From the NCBI GenBank assembly GCA_963965975.1, contig OZ014424.1:1798001-1862000 (forward strand): a stretch of DNA of 64,000 nucleotides. The letters run 5' to 3'. Shown here piece by piece: positions 31,663 to 40,244 of the stretch; positions within the stretch are counted from its first letter, which is position 1; each line of letters opens with the position of its first letter. This stretch comes from Xestospongia bergquistia (Eukaryota > Porifera > Demospongiae > Haplosclerida > Petrosiidae). A program made the translations under genes and the position numbers. The notes under the pieces were generated by a model, which did not search any database, was not told the DNA's origin, and was given only the letters and a program-made list of their open reading frames with translations.

Positions 31663-32245
31663 GTACCAGATGACAAACGTCAAGTATTACTATTGTTTTC
31701 CATGTGGATAAAGAGCTGTGAATCTACCAATTCATCTTATCCTTTTTAAGTTAATGTCTTTAGCAAAAGTGTTTGTTTTAACCTATCTTTATTATCCAGA
31801 AGGATCTGAATTACTTTTGTCTAACTGTGATTTCATTTACCTATATCCTTCACTACTATGTCTTCTCCTTGAAGTAGGAGGTGATGCTGTAATAAATGAT
31901 GTTGGATGGGATGGAAGAACTTTGCTTTAAGTTGCTCTTAAAAAGGGTGTTAATGCATACAAAATTGCAAGAATAGACGAAATTATGAAGATATTATTGG
32001 AATATGGTGCTCATGTAGACACAACTAACAGTAAAGGCCTGACATTGTTCAGTGACATAGTTAAATCAAAGCTTCCATCATACAAAGCTTTATGTTCTCC
32101 ACATCTTCCTTTATCTCTCTATTGTATAGCAGCTAATGATGTAGTGAAGTACTGTATACCTTATCAAGGACTACCTTCTCATGTTATAGACTTTATCAAG
32201 TTACATGATTATCGTTACTTTGAGCAGTTAAATTATTTTCCTTAG
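31663..32245 (+). pseudogene. FEM1-like alpha C-terminal fragment
   Basis: Starts abruptly at the equivalent of codon 470 (PDDKRQVLLLFSMW) where the 114-bp array ends. It contains a frameshift after SSYPF at about 31745 and a TAA in LLQVALKK at about 31927. It then reads to the normal end, with BC box SLYCIAANDV and LPSHVIDFI. The N-terminal 70 percent is absent. The 3' flank to about 32720 matches that after the gene at 8855. Confidence 0.88.
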
Positions 32246-32769
32246 AATTGTTTGACATTTATTAAAGTCTGCAAGTGTTAAGTTAAATTAGTTTGTGTGC
32301 TTTATTTTATAAAATATTAATGATCTTATATTATATAGAGAAATGTAGACGATATTTGTCTTGTTTTCATTTGTAGAGTGAGTGTCTTCTTGTACAGAGT
32401 TTATGTACAACTTCTAATAATAAAATTAAATTTAGTTATAGCTGGGTTACAAAATCTAATTAGAAGAAAAAAACATCATGAAGACATGTATGAGTCACAC
32501 ACTAAAATGGGAATTAGATATGAGAGTGTATGACATTAGAGGTGCACATATAAATACCTACCAGTATATGTCCATTTCTTAGCATTTTATAAATATGTAT
32601 ACACTTGTATATGTCAGTTTATTATTAATTCAGAATTGTACTGAAGTAATTACATCATCACTGTTATATATAGTGTGATCAAGTATCCATTTTAATATAA
32701 GGTGATGAGAGGAGAGGTATAACTATTTAGGTAGAATGGATATTCATTCATTATCATCACTTGTAAACA

Positions 32770-32929
32770 CTGTTTAGATAAAGATCTTGGTCTTCCCTTC
32801 TCCAAGTATCATCACGAAACTTGCCACCTCTATCCTTCCAACTAGATCTCGTAGGGCTTGGCTGTCTCCTATCTCCTTCAGTTTCTCTTGACCTTTCAGA
32901 ATCAAGTTGACGCCAACTCTCTTCCCTTC
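32770..32929 (-). other. Orphan exon-like fragment, R/W/D-rich
   Basis: The minus strand has an acceptor-like CTTTTAG ending at 32930. The following 160 bases are open in one frame with coding-like, less AT-rich composition: SWRQLDSERSRETEGDRRQ, then SSWKDRGGKFRDDTWRRED. The style recalls the arginine/aspartate/tryptophan-rich tails of translation initiation factors such as eIF3a, but similarity of composition is weak evidence. It sits inside DNA otherwise matching intergenic sequence near 15420, so it looks inserted. Confidence 0.35.
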
Positions 32930-33100
32930 CTAAAAGTTCTTTATTACAAGACTTCTAGTAATGTTAGTAAGGATAAAAGATACCTTTGAGGCAGTGCAGT
33001 AGACACTTGTTAAGTGTTGTTTATTCAAGCCCTGAGTGGGAGAAAATCAGTTAATACCAATTGATCAAGAGTTTAGTGATTAAAACATGATAGCATCATA

Positions 33101-33335
33101 ACGTTCGGCTTTCATATCCATTACCAGTAGATGAATATGACCTACATGAGAAGGCGAAAATGAAGGAAGAGCTGAATTGAATATGGGGCAATACTTTAGA
33201 AATACTTTTTCAGTATGCTTTGCTTTATGAGCGATGTCTAGGTCAAATATGTATTCAGTACATATTGGAAGTGGGAGATAGAATGATTGTAGAATAGTTG
33301 TCTTCAGACTCTTCTTCTGACTTCATTACCTATAT
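33101..33335 (+). pseudogene. FEM1-like middle fragment next to TTL-like N-terminal remnant
   Basis: Bases 33101-33291 encode, on the + strand, the SYPLPVDEYDL...ERCLGQICIQYILEVGDRMI stretch of the middle region, with one in-frame stop (EELN-stop). This fragment then joins, at about 33295, the minus-strand acidic N-terminal remnant of the TTL-like relics (E-E-D-S-x-D-x). A chimeric junction of two debris pieces. Confidence 0.75.
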
Positions 33336-33534
33336 TAAAACGTTAGGGAAACTTAACAATGAGACAGATTTATTCAGTAGGTTGTTATTGATTACTCCTT
33401 TAAAGCTAGCATACAAAGTGTTAGCTCCACCCTGTACATTGAAGGACAGGGCTGGCCAAATCATTGAAAGACATTACAATAATTAAAAAATAATGATGAT
33501 TTTATCTCACCAGAGAAACAGTGTGACTTTATCT

Positions 33535-33601
33535 TTAGTAATTATTCGTTGTAGAGAAGGGCTCTCTCATAACCGAACCTCTGAGTAGTGATCTAAACGT
33601 T
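33535..33601 (+). promoter_or_regulatory. Upstream block of FEM1-like gene, TATA-like element deleted
   Basis: TTCGTTGTAGAGAAGGGCTC and CATAACCGAACCTC are kept. The CCGTATAAAAGTA stretch of other copies is shortened to CTGAGTAG. If TATAAAA drives the paralogues, this copy should behave differently. Confidence 0.5.
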
Positions 33602-35590
33602 ATGGAAGACTATAGATTCAGTAAAGAAAAGTATCAACAATTGTGTTACTGGACCAAACATGGCAAACTAACTGAGATAAAGGCATTGATAAAAGAAGTA
33701 CAACGTAAAGAAAGAGCTCGGTTTGGACCAACCACGTTTTGCCCTCCATTAAAGTACATGTTGGAATCACCTCTTGTCATTGCTTGTTATTGGAGCAAAT
33801 TTAAGATTGTCCAGTACTTCCTTGAGACTTTCCCTAATATCATTGATGTAGATACATTAGCTGATATAGTTTTGGACAAGAAAATAGCAATTACTCCACT
33901 AATAGCAGCTTGTATGGCAGAACGTAGAGATGACTGTGACCAAGAATCTCTAAAAATAATTAAATATTTAATTTCAAAAGGGGCCAAAATTAACAAGTCA
34001 TCAACTGATGGGAGTACTCCATTATGTCATGCACTTTCCCTTAAGACTATAAAGTATTTACTGGAGTGTGGTGCTGATATTAACAAGGCCTGTAATGAGG
34101 GTATTAGCATATTAATAGAAGTTGCTAGAAGTTTCCTTCTAAAAATAGATACTCAAATTCAAATTTTAAGATATTTGCTTGATAACAATGCTAATGTTTA
34201 TCAATGTACAAAAAATGGCTACACAGCTTTACACATGGCCTGTCGTAGTTCATTAGCTTATGAAGTAGTTGAGCTTTTATTAGACTATGGAACACCTCCT
34301 ATGTTCACTGCTACTTCTTGTGTTACAGATATTAATTACATACCATCTCCTGCATACCTCGCTGCTGTGTCTCCTGGGGGAGAGGCTATAGCGCCTGTTT
34401 TTCTTCAAAGAGAAGATTGTCCTATAGAATGTATAGTCGATGTGTTTTTGTTGACAGCTATGAGGCGTCTAAGTGAAGCTATGTATTGCTTTCATGGAGA
34501 AGAGGAGAAAATTAGATTTTACCATATATGGATTAAAGGTCTTGAAATCATGAATGAACATAATGTTCAGCTTTCATATCCATTACCAGTAGATGAATAT
34601 GACCTACGTGAGGAGGTGAAAACAAAGAAAGAGCTGGATACAATATGGGGTAATACTTTAGAAATTCTTTTTCAATATGCATTGCTTTATGAAAGATGTC
34701 TAGGTAGAGTATGTATTAAGTACCTATTGGAAGTGGGAGATAGAATGATTGATAATGGATACCCTAAAGAAGGTGAATCTGTGATTAGAAGAGGTGTACT
34801 ATTAGAAACAAATATATGTGAAGAGATATGTTCCAAGCCACCCAATTCCTATCCTTTTCCTCGATTTGATGTTACACAGTATGCCCTGGATGAACTTCAT
34901 GTATTAATTCGTAAGCTTCTCGAAACAGGATATCCACCTAATTTCCAATTGTACATTCAATTTGGACTAACAGCTCTAAAGACCAAATATCATCTACAGT
35001 TACCAGATGAACCAGATGACAAACGTCAAGTATTACTATTGTTTTCCATGTGGATGAAGAGCTGTGAATCTACCAATTCACCTTATCCCTTTGAGTTAAT
35101 CTCTTTAGCCAAAGAATTTGTTTTAAGCTTTCGTTATTATCCAGAAGGATCAGAATTACTTTTGTCTAACTGTGATTTCATTTACCGATACCCTTCACTA
35201 TTGTGTCTTCTCCTTGAAGTAGGAGGTTATGCTGTAATAAATGATGTTGGATGGGATGGAAGAACTTTACTTCAAGTAGCTCTTAAAAAGGCAGTTAATG
35301 CAGACAAAGTTGAAAGAATAGAAGAAGTTATAAGGATGTTATTGGAATATGGTGCTCATGTAGACACAACTGACAGTAAAGGCCTGACATTGTTCAGTGA
35401 CATAGTTAAATCAAAACTTCCATCATACAAAGCTTTATGTTCTCCACACTTTCCTTTATCTCTCTATTGTATAGCAGCTAATGCTGTAGCAAAGTACTGT
35501 ATACCTTATCAAGGACTACCTTCTCATGTTATGGACTTTATCAAGTTACATGATCCTCATTACTTTAAGCAGTTAAATTATTTTTCTTAG
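33602..35590 (+). CDS. FEM1-like ankyrin protein, alpha subfamily, intact
   Basis: Single exon, 662 residues, start MEDYRFSKEKY. It is separated from the main array by the 9-kb repeat region and lies before a beta fragment (36188), so it reproduces the alpha-beta arrangement of 17524-22831. Copy-specific stretches are CYWSKFKIVQYF, DTLADIVLDKKIA, MACRSSLAYEVVELL (one residue shorter) and CLLLEVGGYAVI. SPGGEAIAPVF and CFHGEEEKIRF tie it to the copy at 13128. The BC box SLYCIAANAV is intact and the CUL2 box reads LPSHVMDFI, still consensus. The 3' flank is standard. Confidence 0.9.
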   Translation: MEDYRFSKEKYQQLCYWTKHGKLTEIKALIKEVQRKERARFGPTTFCPPLKYMLESPLVIACYWSKFKIVQYFLETFPNIIDVDTLADIVLDKKIAITPLIAACMAERRDDCDQESLKIIKYLISKGAKINKSSTDGSTPLCHALSLKTIKYLLECGADINKACNEGISILIEVARSFLLKIDTQIQILRYLLDNNANVYQCTKNGYTALHMACRSSLAYEVVELLLDYGTPPMFTATSCVTDINYIPSPAYLAAVSPGGEAIAPVFLQREDCPIECIVDVFLLTAMRRLSEAMYCFHGEEEKIRFYHIWIKGLEIMNEHNVQLSYPLPVDEYDLREEVKTKKELDTIWGNTLEILFQYALLYERCLGRVCIKYLLEVGDRMIDNGYPKEGESVIRRGVLLETNICEEICSKPPNSYPFPRFDVTQYALDELHVLIRKLLETGYPPNFQLYIQFGLTALKTKYHLQLPDEPDDKRQVLLLFSMWMKSCESTNSPYPFELISLAKEFVLSFRYYPEGSELLLSNCDFIYRYPSLLCLLLEVGGYAVINDVGWDGRTLLQVALKKAVNADKVERIEEVIRMLLEYGAHVDTTDSKGLTLFSDIVKSKLPSYKALCSPHFPLSLYCIAANAVAKYCIPYQGLPSHVMDFIKLHDPHYFKQLNYFS

Positions 35591-35934
35591 AATTGTTTGA
35601 CATTCATTAAAGTATATGTTAAGTTAAATTAGTTTATTTGCATGCTTTATTTTATTAATATTAATGATGTTATAGAGAGATATCTGTAGACCTATAGGAA
35701 GACATGTTGCCTTGTTTTCATTTGTAGAGTGATGAGTGACTGTCTTCTCGTACAGAGTTTATCCATATCCTAAAATTGGATTATTAAATAAAATTAAATT
35801 TAGTTACAGCTAGCACTGGGTTACCAATTTTATAGACTTATTTCAGCAGTTTTAAATCTACTAGAGGAAATCACACCTTGAACACATGTTTGAGTCACAC
35901 ACTTAATTAGGGATTAGATGTAAGAGTGTATGAC

Positions 35935-36015
35935 AATCACTTCAATCCCACAACCTCCAAACTTTCTTCTATATAGATTTAATTACCCACATGTTGTTTA
36001 GTTTTGTGTCCTTAA
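35935..36015 (-). pseudogene. TTL-like relic fragment
   Basis: The minus strand holds the degraded ATP-grasp strand region (equivalent to MWLIKSRRKFGG at 19935-19860), with a small insertion. It lies in the same place after an alpha gene as the other relics. Confidence 0.45.
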
Positions 36016-36187
36016 ATTCATGTAAAGGGATTATATTTATCTAAAAGTGGACAATCTGGAGGATTTTCCTTCATATTAATTGTCAAGAATGAAAATGTTA
36101 TCCTACAAGTATGTCCAGAAACACTTAGGGTGTCTGTTGCAATATCATTACTAAATCAAGCATGTCCTATAATAAAGAAAATATCAG

Positions 36188-36868
36188 AAATAATAAGACC
36201 TGCAATGAAGGCATCAGTCCACTAATACAAATCGTGAGAAATGGCCTCCTAAAAAAAGAAGCAAAGATTCGGATTTTAAGATATTTACTTGATAACAATC
36301 CAAATGTTTATCAATGTACAACAAATGGCTACACAGCTTTACACATTGCTAGTCATACTTCATTTGCTTATAAAGAAGTAGTTCAGTTTCTATTAGACTA
36401 TGGAGTACCTCCTATGTTTACTACTACTTCTCATGTTACAGATATTGATTACATACCATCTCCTGTGTATCTTGCTGCTTATAGTGCTGATGAGGCTATA
36501 GTTAATTTTTTTTTCAAAGAGAAGATTGTCCTATAGAATGTAAAGTCACTGCACATTTGTTAAAAGCTATAAGGTGATAAGTAAAGATAGAGGAAGTTAT
36601 AAGGATATTATTGGAATATGGTGCTCAAGTAGACACGACTAATAATAAAGGCCTTACATTGTTCAGTGACATAGTTAAATCAAAGCTTTCATTGTACAAA
36701 GCTTTATGTTCTCCACACCTTCCTTTGTCCCTCTATTGTACTCCAGCTAATGATGTAGTGAAGTACTGTATACCTTATCGAGGACTACCTTCTCATGTTA
36801 TAGACTTTATCAAGTTACATGATCCTCAATACTTTAAGCAGTTTGATTATTTCCTTAGAATTGTTTGA
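36188..36868 (+). pseudogene. FEM1-like beta-subfamily pseudogene with two large deletions
   Basis: Homology to the intact beta gene begins abruptly at codon about 160 (NKTCNEGISPLIQIVRNG). A deletion of more than 1 kb fuses upstream intergenic DNA (up to about 36185) to the coding part. A 124-residue frame runs to 36536, where a frameshift follows (FFFKEK). A second deletion removes the whole middle region, so the text resumes at EEVIRILLEYGAQVD (about 36587). It runs to the normal C-terminus with LPSHVIDFI and a final frameshift (FLRIV). The 3' flank matches that of the gene at 20822 up to about 36985. Confidence 0.88.
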
Positions 36869-36984
36869 TGTTCATTAATGTTGGTGTACATTCCTGTTGA
36901 AATAAATAAGTCGTTTTATCTGATTACAGTCACTTAAGAGTTATGCATGACTACAAAATACAGTAATCATTGGATGTTATCAAC

Positions 36985-37705
36985 AAGTTATGCTATATAG
37001 CTGTTTTGATTACTACTTCCTATGGAAGTGACAGTTCACTAGTTCAATATTATTAACATGTCAGGAAGGTCATGTAGTGGTTAGGAAGGTTGTTCTAATA
37101 CAAACTGTATAGCAATTAGTACTATTAGCCTTCACATGCATGTCAGGCATCCATGAACATTAATACTATTAGACGTGATGTATATATTATACCTGCCTAG
37201 TAAAAGTATGTGGCTTGAAATCTTCATGATACTGTAGTAAATGAATTATATATGTAGTGGTTATTCATACAGCATAGGAAGTTCATAATTCAATGTGAAA
37301 TTAATGTATTTAGGTTCTAATGTTTAGTTTTTAGGGTCTAGGATAGTGTTTAATTTCTCTTTGAAGTATGCAATTCCTGTGCTATAAGAATAGCTATTGC
37401 TACACTGAGTGATGATAGTTTACCATGTTGCCACTGTATGAGAAATAAATCACTAATTCATTTGAAATAAAACTAGGAGTCATGAGTGTCAAAGACATTT
37501 AAGGTACTGTGGACTCAAGTTCTAGTATGTGGTATATCTATAGTAGCATCATAGGATATTGAACTTTGCAAGATGGACCTATCCTCATTGTTTGAACAGT
37601 GGACAGAGATCTAGGGAATCATATTAACACAATTGGTTCCACACATGAAAACTGCATTTATTAAAAGTACAAGACCTCATTACATGTCATGTTCATTTAA
37701 TCTAT

Positions 37706-37767
<62 letters not shown>

Positions 37768-37933
37768 GCTAAGAATAGTCAGGAAAGTAAATGTAACTTT
37801 GTTATGATATAGTTTATGTTGATACATAAATGTTCCTAAAAAGGATTAAATACATACATACGTGTTGTAATAACAAAAGCACCCCCCACTTTTCGCAGTG
37901 GGAGTGGCTCATACAATTTGCTTCTTACCAGCA
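36985..37933. other. Intergenic with (AT)n microsatellite
   Basis: No gene is seen in 36985-37900. An uninterrupted AT dinucleotide run spans about 37710-37762. CACCCCCCACTTTTCGCAG just before the phospholipase gene could be promoter DNA or the acceptor of an undetected 5' exon. Confidence 0.6.
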
Positions 37934-40040
37934 ATGTTCTGTTTAGTTCTTATTTTTGTTGCCTTAACTCTTCAAGGAGTAACGTTGGTGTCATATGCTG
38001 ATGACTTTAATTGTCCACCTTTACCACCTCTTACTAAACATGCACAGTCTGTCTATGAGCTTAGACCACAAGATATCAAAGTGGTCATGGCACTAGGAGA
38101 TAGTGTAACAGCAGGTATGATCAACCATCAAGTAACTTACCCGATAATCCACCATCTCTCCGTCCATTTATTTATATAACATATTCTCTTTAGCATTTGC
38201 TGCTATGGGAAGACAAGATAATATCAAAGATTTTTATGAATTTAGAGTAAGACATAGATATTTAATAATATATGACACACATGTATATTTTTAGGGTATC
38301 TCCTGGAGTATAGGTGGAGACACTGGTGCTATAACATTGCCTTCTTTTTTAAAACACTACACTCCTGATCTTATTGGAGCTAGTTTAGGATCTCACTTTG
38401 TAGAGGTAAATATATGTATACTTTATCAAGTTAGGAGGTCAATCTCATTTGAACTGAGAGCCACTTTATATATATAGTGGGTGTAAGACTCAGGTGTATA
38501 AGACTAGCTAGAGGCTATAGTAACAATTTATCAGTGTTTTTTATCCTTATAGCTGTGTTATGGCCCTGTTTGTTTCCCTGATCAATACCGACCATCAGAG
38601 GATGTTTTTAATGCAGCTCAGAGTGGTGCTATGATACTTAACCTGAAGAGACATGAGTTTAAATACCTTTATAATGAGCTTAAGAAGGTATAATTTGTAA
38701 TGTATATCTATTTGTTGTGACAATGTTGTGATAATCCTTAATAATATTGCTATGATGCCATACCCCTTTAATAGAATCCTGCTGTTAATATGGAAGAAGA
38801 TTGGAAGTTGTTATCAATTCTCATAGGATTTAATGATCTCTGTTTAGGGTTAGATAGCCATATCACTCTCTTTTAAACCACTTTAATATTTTTATAAAAA
38901 TTAGTTGTTCTGGTGATGTTCCATTTATTACTGCTGATGACTTTGAGCATAACTTACGTGATGTTTTAGAGGAAATTCGTACAAATATTCCTCGTGTTTT
39001 TGTTAATTTAGTACAGGTCTTCAATGTGTCTATGGTAGGAAATATCTATGGATATTGAGAACATATTTAAATTTTTACAGGTTTATGAAAAGTCAAAGGA
39101 ATCTGAACGTTGTAGAAACATTCACAGATTATTTTTCATTGAATGTTTTTGTGCTTTTGCTCCTGGTAAAGAAGGTGATAAAACTAGGTTAATAATTCCA
39201 CATAACATATTGTTTCATAACAAATTCATTTCATAGACAAGAAGTTGACAATTATGGTGCTGAGTATAATAAACGAATGGAAATAGTGAGATATTAGAAT
39301 TAAGACTCAATGAAGATGTGTATATAATATTAATGCTATGATAGCATAATGTACTGTATTCAACAATACCTATATCATCTGATGTTGTCATAACAATCAT
39401 AGGACACTGTTACATAAACTGTGAAGTTGTTCTACTTTCTTTATAGGTAGCTCATGATTATAGCTTGAAGAAATACCAAGACTTTGCTGTAGTGGTTCAA
39501 CCTGGTGTTCGAGATGGCTCTCCAGATACTGTTCCTATTTACTTTTTGTCTGATGTAAGCAAAAGTCTACTAATAAGACACTTAGAAATTATACAATAAT
39601 ATTAGCGGTTTATAGTGTATGTGTTTATTGAGGTACAAGAAATGTCACCTATATTATTTTCTTTCCTCTAGTAAACACACACTAGCTTATAAAGTATGAA
39701 ACAATAACAAATTAAATACTTACTACTTACATGATAAAGAGGATGTTAACAATGTATGTCACTTTAAATATACACTTTCTAATACAACTTATCTTAGGCC
39801 ATATTTTAAACCAAACAGAGTGTATTAACAACAATACATTTGACATATTACATCAATGTTATAAGTCTGTGGTTTACTTTGTAGGTGGATTGCTTTCATC
39901 CCTCACTAGTAGCACATCAGTCAATGGCTAAAGTAATTTGGAATAACATGTTAACTCCAGCAGCTAACAAATCAACAAATTTTGACTATAAAGCACCTTA
40001 TGTTTGTCCTACTAATGAAACTCTATTATACACATACTAG
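37934..40040 (+). CDS. PLB1: Phospholipase B1-like secreted GDSL lipase, about ten exons
   Basis: I place exons at 37934-38114, 38194-38246, 38295-38405, 38553-38687, 38775-about 38852, 38905-39034, 39081-39187, 39237-39285, 39447-39554 and 39885-40040; phases agree except after exon 5. The product is about 370 residues. It has a signal peptide (MFCLVLIFVALTLQGVTLV), LRPQDIKVVMALGDSVTA with the catalytic serine, GISWSIGGDTGAITLPSFL, IGFNDLC (block with N), and SDVDCFHPS with the catalytic D and H. This is the single-domain layout of phospholipase B/GDSL esterases that hydrolyse phospholipid acyl esters outside the cell. GTG at 37898 could extend the frame, but ATG at 37934 begins the signal peptide. 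The exon 5/6 junction lacks a clean GT donor. The gene is convergent with the one ending at 40245. Confidence 0.88.
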
Positions 40041-40244
40041 ATGAGTTTGTGAGAGATATGTGTGTGCTCTTGCTGTATATTAGGGGTCAGTGTGTATATA
40101 TTATATGTGTGTGTCTATACATCTTATGAGTGTGATAGTACCACTAACTGCAACGTTGTGTTTTTGAGTTCTGTTAGAAGGGTGAAGATAATAATTGAAC
40201 TATAGTTTCTCTGTGTGGGTGGATCTTTTATTTCATTTTTTGTA

